Of a stretch of 64,000 nt of DNA, positions 27,401 to 42,400 are shown piece by piece. Below the pieces are notes generated by a model. That model made no database searches, was not told where the DNA came from, and saw only the letters and a program-made list of their open reading frames with translations. How positions within the stretch are numbered: position 1 is the stretch's first letter; every line of letters begins with the position of its first letter. Both the position numbers and the translations under genes were made by a program. The stretch comes from Apteryx mantelli (taxonomy: Eukaryota > Chordata > Aves > Apterygiformes > Apterygidae): positions 114,733,415-114,797,414 of the forward strand of contig NC_089979.1 in the NCBI RefSeq assembly GCF_036417845.1, given 5' to 3'.

Positions 27401-30400
27401 AGACTTCTGAAAGTGTGTCTTGTTACCTGTAGGTTCTTTTATCATCAGACTCTTAAAGGACTTAGGGGAACTCAGGACCACCTCTAAAAGCCTCTTTTTA
27501 AAAAAAACAACAACAACAACAACAAAAAAAACCTCTCTTCATTAACCTGACATTTTGGGGAATGTGTTATATCCTGTATTAAAACCTGAGTTCAGTGTTT
27601 ATAGAATGTCATCATTTTTCTAGGTGAGTGTTAACCTTTTAACAGTAGACTCTTCATCAATTTTTTATTTACATGACCATCCTGTTTACTTTTTTATCAA
27701 CTTAAACTAGAATTTTTAAAACGAAGCCAAGATGTAGACCATTTGTTAGAAATAATAAAGCCCTAAGGCAAATACAATTCTGAATACAAAAATGCAGTAG
27801 CAACCTAGTAACTGAAAAATACATTGTGGAGTACTTCAGCAGTCAGTAGTGTTATCGCGCTCTTTCTCTCTCCTTCTCTCTCTTTTTAAATCAAATTATT
27901 TTAGCTATGTAAGAAATGTATTTATAATAACCATGCTGGCTTTCATTCTCCTAACTTTAGAATAGTATTTTGCTTATTAAATGAACACCATAGCTAAAGG
28001 ATGTTGTTTCTTTTAATCAGCTTCTGAATAATGGAGTGGTAAACATTTTTCCACTAAGACACAGACATCCTAATGCTATGGTGTTATGTGAGAGGGCAAT
28101 GCTGTTATATGTCTGTGTTGTCATCCTCCTCCACAAATTAAATCTTACATATTACGGGTAATACACACTCTTCCTGTATTATTTTAAACTGAGTGCTTCT
28201 ATACTAAACTGTATCATAAAACATCAGGCTAACACTCTTCTGCTCTAGCACTGTTTATTTTTGGTTAGTTTTTTTTTTTTTTTCCCAAGTGACTGTAGAT
28301 TAGGATTTTGCAAGTTCCATAGTATCAGTTTAACTGTTTGGATGAAGTTAAAATTTAGCTGGCCTTATTCTTGTTTTAGGTTTGCCCCTTAATCGTCTTC
28401 CATTATTGATGTTGTGTACAGAATTTTATATGGTATTTCCTTTGAAATAAAAAAACAGAAATTTGGTGTTTTTTAATACAACACTCAAGTAACAACAACA
28501 ACAACAACAAATCTTCATCTGACAACAAATATTCTCCAAGTTTCTCTTATCGTTCTTTCAGCCTGTTGGGGATTGGTATGAAAAAGCTGATTTACAGATT
28601 TCAGATGTTGTCTTGGGGAAAACAGCTTTTCCAAAACTAAATCCTTAGACATGTCTTTTATTCCTCTTTTCTAAACCAAGACAATTCAATTCAATTCGTG
28701 TCATTCATTTGTGAGCTGTATATGGGCATGTTCCCCAAATTATATACCATAAAGTGCTTTATTTTGCTGCTTTACACTATATTTACATCACTTTAGTATT
28801 ATAGCAGCATTAGAATTGACTAATGCATGATTTATTTGTTTCACTTTGTGAATGTCTCAAAGTATTTGGTGTTGATGCAGCCTGACTTCACTTTGGGATT
28901 ACAAAGGCGCTTGACACACAAACTTTTCTTGTCTGTGGGCATTTCAGACTAACACATTAATGTATTAAAAGGCTAATTGCTTTCATTACTTCATTAGCAG
29001 AAAGCTTGTGCCCTCTCATATAAAAGACTAAACGTATTTTTATGCCTTTTACGGAGGCCAGTAACTTTTAGGTAAGCCTCTCCAGATCCTAACAGACTTC
29101 TATTTGTGCACCAGCATAATGACTATCACTGAAAATGTTAATACTTTTTTTTGCAAACTGATAGTCAAGTAAGGAATAACAATATTGCTAAACAAAACCA
29201 GCAATTACTGGACTGCATTGATGCCAGTGGAATGGATTAGTAGAAAGCTGTATTGATTTTAATGGAGTAAGACTGGACTTTTAAGATGTCAAAAAGTTCA
29301 GTTTAGTATTACTTCTTTTTTTTTTAGCTGATGATATTCATATAGTTTTAAATACGTTTGTTTGTCCCTTAACAAGATATTCAATGATCCATACCTTTTG
29401 ATATGTTGAGATGCCTGGTATACTTGAGCAAGTCCAGCGAAGGGCCACAAAGATGATTAGGGGACTGGAGCCTCTCTCTTATGAGGAAAGGCTGAGAGAG
29501 CTGGGCCTGTTTAGCTTGGAGAAGAGAAGGCTGAGAGGAGATCTTATCAACGTGTACAAGTATCTGAAGGGAGGGTGTCGAGAGGATGGGACCAGACTCT
29601 TTTCAGTGGTGCCGAGTGACAGGACGCGAGGCAATGGGCACAAACTGAAACACAGGCACTTCCATCTGAACATGAGGAAAAACTTTTTCACTGTGAGGAT
29701 GACAGAGCACTGGAACAGGTTGCCCCGAGAGGTGGTGGAGTCTCCTTCTCTGGAGATATTCAAAACGCGCCTGGATGCAATCCTGTGCAATGTGCTCTAG
29801 GTGACCCTGCTTGAGCAGGGGGGTTGGACTAGATGATCTCCAGAGGTCCCTTCCAACCTCAGCAATTCTGTGATTCTGTGATTCTGTGTTTTGGTTGAGC
29901 TTTGCAAAATGGACACTGCGGTATCAGAAATTTGCTTTAGTACGTGGGAGGAACAATGATACTATTTTAAACTTAATTATTTGATAATGTATATACAGTC
30001 ATATATTTTTCATTCCTTCCTTTCCTTCCTTTAAAATATTAGTGTTAAGTATACCATAGTTTCTCTTTTGAATAGTATGTAATAATACTCACTTTAGGTC
30101 ACATCATATGGGATGCAGCACAAAACTTGATATTATACAGTGAATACACAATTGCATTGTACTGTGATTCTGATGTTACCATTGAATTTTATTTCCATGG
30201 TGTTATTTTGGCATAGAGCTGGAAAACAGTGAATTAGTCTCTTCTGTTCTTCTGTTGGGCAAATCTAAAATCAGCAAGAATTTGTTCAAGTAAAATGTGC
30301 ATATTGCAAAATGGTCTCTAACATGCAAATCTGGCAATATGTGTTATCGGCAGAGTTTGGGTTTTTCTGTCTTCAAATTTAAAATGCAACATCCATTGCA

Positions 30401-33400
30401 AGTATGCGTTGTAAACAGGAAATATAAAGCAGTGCACTTGTAAGGAGTTTATTTACAAATTTGAAATTTATGTTCCTTGTAGGCAGCAAAAATCAGTGAG
30501 ATTAATACTAGACTGTTGGCTATAGTAAGTCAGAAGTTTATTTTACTGTTACTTAATTTGTTAATTGGAATGTTTGAGTTTACCATCTCTGAGAACTGAT
30601 GGTTTATTTTCAGAGTACATAACATCAAAAATTATAAAAAGCTACAATATATCAAGTATAAAAAGCCTAAAGCCTGGAAGATCAGTGTAGAGGAGTAAGG
30701 GCACATTCTTGTTAACCACCATAACAGCTTTTGAAAAAAGGTAAGGTAGCAGAATATTGCTTGGTTAAAGCCAAGAATGTTCTGTAAGGGAAAGAGACCT
30801 GAAGAAAGGCTGCTACTTTTCCATTTCCCCCCCTCCAGTTTTTCTGACCATTGCTATTCAAAGTCTGCAGTGAAAGGGACAGCATCTTTCTTAAGAGCTT
30901 AGGCAGAGCTTAGAACTATATGTGAAATAGAGACCTACCAAAAACAGCAGGGAAAGGAAGAATTAAGAAAAAGTAGGTGTTGGGAAGGGTAGTGAGGAGG
31001 ATGCAGTACCAGGACCAGCAGGAACAGATGAAGGATACATTTTTTCTGGAGGGATAAGTGAGAAGCACAGGAAGCAGAATGCTAGGGCAAGACTCAGCAG
31101 TCTGGGGGTCTGCATGAGAGGAATACGATGGCTGAGACTTGCTACTGGATGTGATTATGGCTTTACAGCTTTTCATGTAGTTTAGGACTATGCAGCTCCC
31201 TTCAGGCCATCTCCATTCCCATATTGCTAATCTGGAAAGGTGTATGTGGGGAAGCTTAGGGGTGACAGTGTCACCAGTTTGTAGGCTCAGAAGCAGAGGG
31301 GTGGTACAAGAGCTCTCTTCTCCTTTCCTTAATGAGTAGAAATGAGAGCACCCTCCAATATAGGCATGCTCTCGAATGGACAAGAAGTGCATCAGATTAA
31401 TGAGGCAGTATGTGGCAGACACAGTTAGGATACAGCACTGCGAAGAGTTGGTATTTTACTTGTTTGTGCAGTGAGGCTGGGGAGGAAATCCTAGTTCAGT
31501 TGCATGGACAGTATAGGGAACAGGAGCAATATCTGTTATAGCCTTCTGACAAGAAGCAGGGGTACAAGATGCTGTGGAAGCGCTGATCCAGTGTTCAAGG
31601 GCAGGTTTTAAGGAACAGAGCAGCTGCTAACAGCAATTATATTGCTGTGTTCTAATACACAGTAATGATTTGGTAATGCAGTCGCTTAGTAATAGTGCAC
31701 TTGTTTGCAGAGAAATTTCTTTGGCTTTATATCCCAGAACATGGATAACTACAAATCTAGTCAAACAAAATGGGAACCATATCTAGTGCTGTTTTGAGGT
31801 GGGAAGAATTTAAGTGCTATTTTTCTTAGTGTAGACTCCAATGTACTAATTAGTTGACAGGTAAACTTGATCAGTTTAGAAACCCATAAAAATCCTGAAG
31901 TTGAAGGTTAAAAAACCCTTGTGCTAATGTCACAGTGCTTCATATAAGAATTAAATTATATCTTACACTGACTATGTTACATGAACTCATGTTTAAATAT
32001 GTTTTTGAGTTTGCCCGATTTGATTACCCTATCATAGTCTTTGGTTCAGACCAAAATTTGCAAAGATGCCCAAACTTTGGATGATTAAACATGCATCTTG
32101 TAAGGTCTCCTGCTCAACAGCTTAGGGAAGAAATATCCCATTTCTGTTGCCTGGCATTAAAAAAAAAAAAAAATGCTTGGCACTTCTCAAATCCAAGCTG
32201 TAAGTACATCAAAATGAAGGCCATAACAAGTAGGGATCACTGCTGTTGCTGATGTAATGATCAAAACGAAAGTCTCTGACAGTGTAGTAACCATTTTGCT
32301 AGTTGTTTCTGTTGGAATTTTGAAATGTTCTGCAGAAAGGAGCTGAAACATGAGGAATGGTGTGTTCTGAAACAAGCACTAGTTGACTAGCTAGTTCATA
32401 TATTTGTTTTACACCCTGGATTACTTTCCCTTGATGCATGAATAATATTTTTTTCCCCTATAAACTTCAGTGAGATTCTAGCCACAGAATCTAACTTAAC
32501 TGTATGTAGCCACGTTTCTGAAGCAGTACTGGCTATTACGAGATTCTGCTGTACTTATTTTTCATGTTCTTTTCACAGTGGGAGCCGTCTAGGAGGCCTG
32601 GTTACTGTGATATGTTACTTTTTCAACCATGGAGAGGTAAGTCTTGTCTTTTTTTTTTTTTGATTAGGCTAGGTGTCACTTCATTAGAGATAGTGACATT
32701 GCTTGTCTATTTTGGGGTTAATTTAAAGGGTTAATAAGAAAGGAATAAGGTATTACCAAAAGTAGAGTAGTAGTGACTTGAAAATTTATAGCACTGTCTA
32801 ATGTGTCATCTTAAATACAAAAATGAAATTCAGAAGGAAAACATCTGTATCTAACATGTCTGTTTGGGGCACCTTCCAGAGTAAATCCCATACCTGAGCT
32901 CTGATATAATTTGTCTTGACTAATTCTTTAAGGAGAGATAGTATAGAAGAAATACTGAAACCTAAGAGAAAATTAGTGTTATCTAGCCTAACTTGATCAA
33001 TTAACTAATTATCTTCTGCTAAACCTTGACTGGTAGTGTTCTTATTGTTTACCAGCAGAATGCTAGCAAATTTATTGAAACCCTTTAATAAGTCAAATTA
33101 AGTATGCTTTTATAGAATGTAATTTTGTTTCCTTGAAACCTATATTTTAGAGAGAAGAAATAGTGAGGGGAGGAAATGTATTCCAGTGTGTTTTTGAGAT
33201 TGAAATCTTAGCACAGTGGCTTCAAGTTTCAAAACATCAAAAACTTTCATTTCTGTCCCCATTCCAGGCATAACTGGACTAGATGTACCATATGAACAAA
33301 CTTCAAAAATGGAGGAGGTTTTCTCTAGATTACTATACATTATATCAGAAATTCATGAATATTTGAAAAAAGGTTGTAGTACTCTTCTCAAATGCTATAC

Positions 33401-36400
33401 TGATATTTACTATACTCTTGATAAGATACATAGAATTTAGAAACTACATACATATATACAGTAGTCTAATGCTAAACATTTTTAGGAAGCTGTTTGAATC
33501 AGGGAAAAAAAACCCTGCTGCCTAACATGTCCTCCTCTGCCCCCAGCCAATGCTGTTCTTGTCACTGTTTTTGTATGCCCTTGGGCAATATTTCTGCTTT
33601 TATTTTTTAAAAACACGCATTTTATTTTATTTAAAATATAGTTGAACTGTAAAGCTTGTTGTCTAGAAGGAAATGAGATACCCTATGATTTTGTTAAGAG
33701 TTAAATCTCCTTTTTGTTTTCTTAGTTTACTGAGCTGAACTTTATAGAGGTCTCTGAGTAGTAACAAAATGTAGCTGTACCTAATAGAATGAAAGATTCT
33801 TTTACTTATGATGAGCTTTGATGGTTTTCTTCTAAAACAAGAATCTTGTTGGTGAAATAGCTATTATATTTTTAAGTTTCATTTGAAATGTTTTGCTCTG
33901 AATATTCTTTGTGCGGAGTTTTTGTCTAGGGTATTAAGTGCCTGGAAGAAGTCAGATAAATATTAGTGTTTCTAAACTTTTTTTCATGCTGTAAGTGCTT
34001 ACAGAGTTTTGCATGGGTTTCCATTCTTACTAATACTCTTCTGGAAGTGAATTCAATATTTTTATCCTTTGCCAGGAGATACTGATATAGTACGTGTTGT
34101 TTTGATGAATCTGTGAAGGTGATAAACTGTAACTTTAGAAAGGAACAAGCTGGAAGTGTCAAAGATAGTGGTAGCAATATTGAAAAGAAGCATTTACTTC
34201 ACTGTGGTACAGTCAGCTCTCCATTATATGGATGACTGGACCTGGGGGAGAAAACACAGATAATGTGGATATTTGGGACAATGGCATAGACATTACACCT
34301 GCATGGCTGTATGCACACCTAGTCTGGGGTTTATGTGGAGGTTGAGTATTGTGACTGATTGAGTCTCATCTGCGTAGTTTGGATTTCTGGAGAGGAAGGA
34401 GGGCTTACTTGCAAAGATTGAGTGTGAGATCTCAGCTGGCTCTTTGTATTTCTACTACACCTAATCAGATAACTCTTTGAGAATTTGATATGCTTTTTGG
34501 TCTGTGGGAATCACTTTGTATGTGATTCATCAGTACCCACTGTGGAGCTAGACCAATTCCTAAAAAATTGCTTTCCTTACCAGAAAGGATAGTACTGAGC
34601 TATAAGAGTCAACTTGGTTTGCAAGTCTTGTTAGCTCAGATTCCATGCCACATAAAAGTGGCTAACCTGGAGTTTAGCTGGTGATCCCTAAGGCAGTATG
34701 TTTTTATTTGTGCTATGCTTGTGCTATTATGTTTTAATGATGCCAAACCCAAACAGATCTTACGTATTTATACCTGTAATAAAGTTAGCTTACATCCTTG
34801 ATAAACTATCCACTGATGATTTAGTATTACATTCCAAATATAGAAAAATAACATGGGTTACATTAGTCAATATACTGTTAAGGTGATGCTTCCTTTTTAT
34901 GGTTGTACATCCTCACCATTTCTTTCCCCTTTTTTTTCCTCCTCTGCTATCAAAGATTTGGTAAATCAAATGTTGCTATATCCTTGAAAAATAACAAACA
35001 TAATCATGATTATTCTAAAACAGTGTAGTCTTTTTGTTAATAAAAATTTTTAAGTAATAGTCTTTCAATCAGCTGAAGGTTACATGTTACTTTTTATATC
35101 AATGAAAAGTTTATTTTAATGGCTATCAGGATGCAAATGTTACAGAGAGAATCCTGTTAGACTCTAAGGTTTATGTTTGATGAATGTGACTGTCTTCTAT
35201 CCTTTGCATTTATTTTACACTATTAATTTAACATATTTGTAAAATAGCAAGATGATAAGCAATGAATGTTTTAATACTGCTTCTCATGACTTCTTTGGTG
35301 AAGCAACACTTTAAAAATGTTTCTAGTATTATAGGATCAAAGTAGAAGGGATATCTATTCACTGAGTTCAATCCCTGCTATCTCAGCATCTCATACTATC
35401 AACTTTCATAAATTCATCACAATCCATATTTGAATGAATTATGTTTTTGTACTGTAGTAGTGAAGAACTTTCTTGTGATTTTTTTTAGCCTGAATCTATT
35501 GATGTCCATTCCAAACCGATTTGTTTGTATGTCAAAGTTGACCTCTACTAGAAACATTTTATTTTCCTTCCACAATGCTTATATCACAGAATACTTACTG
35601 ACACAATTTTATCCCCTGTCAGCCTTCACGTAAGTTGTTTGAATAAGCCAAACCCTTCCACGTTTCCACTCTTGAGATAGGATTTCCATTACACAGTTCT
35701 TTTACCAGGCCTCCGCTGCACCTCTTCTAGTTGATCTTCCTTGAAATTTGTAAACAGAATTGCCTTTTCAGCAGTCTTCTCAAGAGCTTGTGTTAGCATC
35801 CATCTATGCATTTTTCTTTCAGCTGAGGATATAATTTTCTTTCCTGAAGTATGGGTGTTTTTTATGATTATGCCTATGCGTAATTGCCTTTATTTATTTA
35901 TTAATTGCCATTATTTATTTATTTATTTGTTTGTTCATTCATACATTCATTCATTTATTTTTGCCTTCTGTTACTTGCACAGTCAGTCTTGTGTTGCATG
36001 TAAAAGAAACAATGTACAAGGATTTATGTTCTTTTTCCTCATTTTAATTGTTTTATTTGTTTTGGAATATATTGTACCAGCTGATCACAGACATGACACA
36101 GGCTTGAATAGTATTTCAGATTGTGAGGGGGAGTAATTTTAAGCTCCTGCTGGCAGTACTTGCCTGCTTCCTGGCTGCAGACTCAGTGACACCTATTCTA
36201 CAGAGACAAATCACTTAATGATGAACAGGGAAGTAGAAAAAGGAGAATGGGTAATACTGTTGTATAAGATAGGTTTATGTACAAAAAGCTGCAGGAATGT
36301 TTAGTTCATTTATCAAAGCATACTTAGCAATTTTGTAAAAATGTTGAGTGCAAAGTTGTAAGCATGATTCTCTCTGTTGCAACGGTAAATAAATACAAAC

Positions 36401-39400
36401 CAAAGATATCGTTTGTTCAAAGTATTTTTCCTAAATATTGGGTGAAAACCCCACATGTAATAGCTACATAGTGGTAATCAAAGCTTTTCTCCAGCTTCGC
36501 TTGTAAACCGTGGATTTAAAAGTGATTGTATTTCCTCCATGCAGGCTTGTAATTTTTATAACAGATTCTATATAAAGTATAATATTCTTTGGATAAACTA
36601 CTTATGCATCTGAACGAATATTGTATATAAAGTTGAAAAAATATGAAATGCATTATTTAATCATGTAGATACATTAATTTAAAATGGAAATGAAGTGTTA
36701 AGTAATGTGCTAAAATGTAAAGTTTTAGCAATTTTTTGGTCACTACCATCTCCAAACCTTTAAGAAAAATTGAATATAAAGATTCAAGATTCAAAGATTC
36801 AAGATGAGAGTATCTGAGCTGTTTGCTATGAACTCCCAGAAATTAATGAAAAAACTATTCAGTTGATCTCATTTTATTATTCTTTGCTTCATTAGGGTTA
36901 AAGAGTGAAGGGTGTAAGTTAGTATAGCTCTGTAAGAGCTTAGTTTCATTGCTGAGTTTTACTGGCCTACAGGACAGCTACAAATTTTGTACTTTCTATG
37001 TTGTTGCTGCTGGAAATATGAAATGTTTATAACCTGGAGAGCTCTAGCGTAATGAAGAGTAGTGAGGAGCATGTTGATTTATCCTTCAGATCCTCTTGCC
37101 ACACCCTTTCTCCATGTAAGTGCGGGAAGTCACTTCCTGAATTTCAGAATGGTTTTGGTTACGTGAATGACTTGCTAATTTCAGCAGAAACAGTGACAAA
37201 CAGCTGCTGTCCTGGCTTTTATCTTTCATGTTATCTGTCACATTTAATTTTGGAAAAGCAATAATCTACTGTAATTTTCACATTTAAGGAGAATGAGCCA
37301 ACAATAACAGTCTGAAAAACAGTGCATCACAGACCTCAAGTCTGAAAGCTGCTTACTTTGTCCTTTCCTTTTCTGCTTCCTGGCATGTTGTTTCATTAGC
37401 TTATGAGTAAAAGCTCATCTTGTTTGGTTTTGCTTTATTGAAGTGTCAGTGGTCATTCATTTTGAAATACAAATGCATTGCTTTATGGAAATATAGCAGC
37501 AAACATCAGCTAATGCAGTTCTTATTTTTAGTGTACTCGTGTCATGTGGACTCCGCCTCTTCGTGAAAGTTTCTCATACCCATTCCTTGTGCTTCAGATG
37601 TTACTTTTGACCTATATTCTCAGGTACCTTTCAATTTATACTTAGCTATTTACAATTATTTAAAAAATTGAATGTCACAGGGCATTATTTGAATACTATG
37701 TTGTTTTGCAGATTGGAGCTTTTTCTTGTACGTTATCAGCTGTTGCTAGTTCCAGTGCCTTTGTATGATGCAACAACGGTATCATGAGCACAGAAACTTC
37801 CTTGTGGCTGTTTACATGGCAGACACTGCACCAGAACTGCAGTCGTATTTCTCATTTGTTAAGAGGAAAAGCATTGCAGTTTCAAGATATAGCTGTAATA
37901 AAATCATATTTAACATGTTGGCAAATACATATCTAAACTACAAATCAATTTTCAGTTGACTGACTTCTTAATGAGAAACAAGCTGATATTCCATCACCTT
38001 AGTTCTGACCCTCTTTGGGAGTGGTAGGTTGGTTGCACTTAGAATATGCCTATGCTATGCAATAGAGGATGCTATAAGCACCTACAAGCTAGTAAGTCCA
38101 TGCAGCTTTGTATGAGTTTATTAGCTCAAGCTTTTAGAGCAATCTCATTACATTAATGCAAGGATGCTCTTGAGGTCACATGCCTTGTTTCGCAGTTGTT
38201 GCTTTTAGCTTACAACATCCTTACTTGACTATCTTGCCTCTGGTTTGAAAAATAAGCATGATACTTGAGGGCTTTTCCACCAAACTCCATGGTATCAGAT
38301 TCTCAGTCTACTTGTGATTTAGCTAAGCTTTGTATTTGCAACCCCGGATTTTCCTTTTTTAGGTCATGCTGATTTGTAGTCATTGATGATTAAAACAAAA
38401 ATATATTTTGCTTCGTTGTTACTAATCTGTCATTTTTAGGTGGGACTAAAGTTATATACTGTCTAGAAAAATATTTTGAGCAACAATTTATAGACTGATT
38501 GCTATATTTTATATTAAAATGGCACCGCTTCATTTAATGGTTATTCCTGAAGTGTAAGGTCAAACAAAAAGGAGAAAACTGCACTTTTAATTAGGGTTAT
38601 CAGAGTGTATGTATTCTGCACCTATAATTATGATGCTTCTTGATTCTCCTGTTCTTCAAATCTTGATATATAAAATAGTACTAAAGCTTACTTGCCAGTG
38701 AGAAGTGGGTATTTAAAATAGGCATTTCATCACCAGGTCCTAAAAAGGTGTTAAAACATTCTATGATTTAACTTTCTGATTCTCAGTTATAGTTCCTGCT
38801 TCAGGAGCAGCTTTGTTTTATGTATAGCAGTCTTTTGCTATAATACAGGAACTGTCTTTGGAACAGAGGCTAGAACTTAAATCCTCCACTGCTTTTGTCA
38901 ATTAAGTAAAACAGTAGTCTCATGCTTAGCATGATTTCCAGCATATGTTAATCTTGAGGCTTTCTAAGGGAACTGATGAATAACTTTACAGAGTTTGGCA
39001 AGACTGCCATAATATGTTGGGTTTGGGTTTTTTTTCAGCAGACTATTTATGGTCTCTCATCTAGTGGAGGCCACTTAGTGAAATTTGAAATGTGACTTAT
39101 TTCAGAAGTAAATTCAAAGCTAACACAGAAATAAATAATTAGCACTTCTACTAGCACCTGGAGAATGGGCTTTGTTCAGTTAAAGATGAGTTTCAATTTT
39201 GAGAGAAAGATAACTATTAAAGACGATTTCAAGAGCTCCTTTTTATATTTGTTTTTCTCTCCTGCCCTGAAATCTTGATTCCAAGAAGGGACATTGGCAA
39301 AAAGTTGCAGAAAGTTAATATGGAAAGAAACTTGTGAGATAGTATGTTAGAGGAATGCAATCACTATCAGATACAGACTATTCTGAGAATATTTGTGGTC

Positions 39401-42400
39401 TCGGCAGAAAAAAGAAATGGATGTGACATGATTGTTAAGTTATTACAAGGAGTTGGACCCCTGCAAGAGACATAGTTTGGCCTGGTATATTACGTGCTGC
39501 CAGGAAAAGACATGTCTGGTAAATAGCCACTCTTCAGTTAGATATTCTTCAGAACTATTGGAGCTATTGTTTTTGGAAACTGATGGAAAATTAATACTAA
39601 ATTTGCTTCAGCTATGTTATCTATAGTGGATCAGTATTGCTAGCTAACATTCAAGGTAACTTGTTTTTATTCTGTTCTCTGCTGTACTTTTGAATAATAT
39701 GCAAATATCTGTGTAGTTTAACTTACTGATACCTATTCTGTCTCTTTTTCCCAAGGATTCCGAATATTAATACAGGAAGCTTGATTGCACTGTGTGTTTC
39801 TAATATCTTTTTCATGCTTCCCTGGCAGTTTGCTCAATTTGTTCTTCTCACACAGGTAAGATCGTATGCAACTTCAAATAGTATCTGTGAATTATTTAGA
39901 CAGATTGACTACATTCTACAGATGGTTGCTGAATTTACAACTATGCTGATGCTTTCCTTTTAGCTAGACTTGACTCTTGCTCTCCGGAAAGATTCATACC
40001 ATTTGTCACATCAATCCTTTTCTAGTGGTCTTAAAAATTTACAAGTTGACCATTTACATCACTCAATCTTCTGTTTCCAGGATTAAACAATTTAGCTTTC
40101 CCTTAAAAGCAGCCTCCAGCCTAAGATACGTACATTAGAACAAGTGCAGAACAAGAGAAAACTTTGCAAATTGAATTACAAAATAAATTAAGGCAGTGGT
40201 CTTGCATCACTTTAGGTTATACAAAATTAAACACAGAATTTTTAAGCTGAGCAATTTTTGCATGGCATGTAATATCTGGCATGATTTTGCATGATTTTGT
40301 ATTTGATTTTCATGATTCTGTGAGTAATAGCATAATTTTACTGTCTGAGAGAGTTCAAATAGATGAGGTAGTTTTACTATATTTCAGCACTGGCTAATGT
40401 GAGCAAGAGGATATTGACATGCAGCACTCTTCCTTAGTATTTAAATTGATTGAACTGTAGCCTGTAGATCAGAATCCAACCACGTGTCCATACCTTTTCA
40501 CTTGTTTATCCCACTCAGAGTTGATACTGCTTGGTTTGAGTTGATAGTTTTGAACGATCAGTCTGTGCTGCGGTACACACATTTTCTAACTAAAAAAGAG
40601 GAAGCCATTAAAGTATATAAAATATTTTAAGAAACCTGTCATTATAAACTTCCAGTTGTTTTGGTTTTGTTTTGTTTCAGAAACAGTAAGACAAGGTGGG
40701 GTAGATACCTGTTTAAGATTCTGGGCCTGAAATTTGAAGTTATGGACTCAATTCATAATTTCATGGATTTCCTGTTTTACTTTTAGCAAGCTACTTAATC
40801 ACTGAATCGCATTTTCCTTGTCAGCAAATTTTGGATGTTTCCATACTTTACTTAACTATAATATTTTTGCAATGATTATTAATGCTTTTTTTTAATCAAA
40901 GGTGAAAGGTGTTATTTTAGTACTATATTTTAATGTCCTTCATTTTTTTGTAAAGCTGAAAACTTATTTCTTAAATATTCAAATATATAGCTGTAAAAAT
41001 TGATGTATGATTGTTCACAATTACTTTTTGCGTATGAATGCATATTCTGCTAGGGAGAGTACATCGCTTTAAATTGCTTTAACTATCTTTCACTTTTGAT
41101 TCTAGATAGCTTCTTTATTTGCTGTGTATGTTATGGGTTATATTGACTCCTGCAAATTACAGAAGATACTCTCTGCTCATATGGTAATTTTTTTTTCTTT
41201 TTAAACTAAATTCTGACAACCAGGTTAGAGCATCAAAAGAAGCTCGCTGTCTTTAGTGTTTTGCTTAGTTACAAGATGATTGAAAAGATGCAGTAATAAG
41301 GGGTGGAGGGGCCTGCATTTGAACAGCTTGATCTGACATATACTTAGATCACAGAGTCAGAAACTAGAATCCTTCTGGGACACCAGTATCTTTGAACTCA
41401 AGAAAGTTAGCAACTTACAAGAATTGTGGAAATATTTGCCTCTCCTTTTTGTCCCTATTCATTCTATGAATTTGAAGATACTGTCTCAAACAGCAAACTA
41501 GAAAATATACCAAGTAATAAAGTATGAACAATAAAAAGTTGAAAATGCAGCGTTCAACTCATCTTATCTCGTGATTAATAGAAACCAAAAACGGAATGCT
41601 AGCTAGTCAAATTTGGAGAATAGTCTATTTATCATTGAAAGAGAAGAACCACAAGTAAAACAGGGTTCTGAAGACTACTCTAATCTTAACTATGTGAAGA
41701 TGTTGCGGTTGAACTATTTGGGGAAATATGTAGCAAGGAAGTCAAAGAAGATAAAATATTCCTCTGAGGAAAAAAAAATATTTTGTCAAAAATTGATGAG
41801 AATGTCAACAAAGGCTACGGAGGTAATAAGCCTAAGGCATATAAGATTCAGCATAATATATCTAATTTTCATTTTTGAGGTTGATAATGATAAAGTTTTA
41901 CTACAAGCTTCTTGGAGAGAGATTATTGTCTTAAATATACAGAAAGTAAACTTTTTTGAACGAATATGGCTGCTTTTAAAAAAAATTTTTTTCTAAAATT
42001 GTGCTAAGGAAACTCAATGGGCAAAAAGAGAATGTCTACCACAGCAAAACAGCTTTGAATGAGATTGTACTTCATATGTATTCAGAATGACGAAATGCTC
42101 TAAATCATAAATAAAAGGCAGTAGTAAGCTCTGTACAACTCATTTTTGAAATAAACCGGAGACACCAAGTGGTTGTCTCAAGTCAGACTTGTCAGGAAAA
42201 TTTGCAAATAAGCCTCTTGGTTTAATAATTTTTTTTGTCAGAAACAGGATGAAATATTTAGAACTTTCTGTCAATAGCCGTATCATAATTTTGCTGTCAG
42301 TATCGTAAAAAGTCCAATTTCAGATACACAAGTATGTGATATTCTAAGAGAAAATTTAGTGAGCCTAGCTAAACTGCCAGTCTTTTGTGGTTTTGATTTT

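Larger units (their letters stand above)
23643..32578. other. DPY19L1 intron 7, the longest intron (8.9 kb)
   Basis: Holds the sense CR1 (29405-29888), a GT microsatellite (26669-26683) and two CAA repeats (27508-27524, 28491-28510). A less AT-rich segment at about 30890-31620 has a 168-codon minus-strand frame with no recognisable motif. No coding exon is missing between exons 7 and 8, because codon 275 joins correctly. Confidence 0.75.

Noticed and set aside
30916..31422. 168-codon minus-strand frame in intron 7
   Set aside because: It starts at GTG rather than ATG and has no recognisable motif. Chance is the simpler reading.
35741..36136. 131-codon frame across the TTTA repeat
   Set aside because: Its central part is the translated simple repeat (FIYLF-like), so it is not a protein-coding signal.
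41613..41996. 127-codon frame in intron 11
   Set aside because: It starts at TTG, has AT-rich codon content, and has no splice sites that would join it to the gene in phase.
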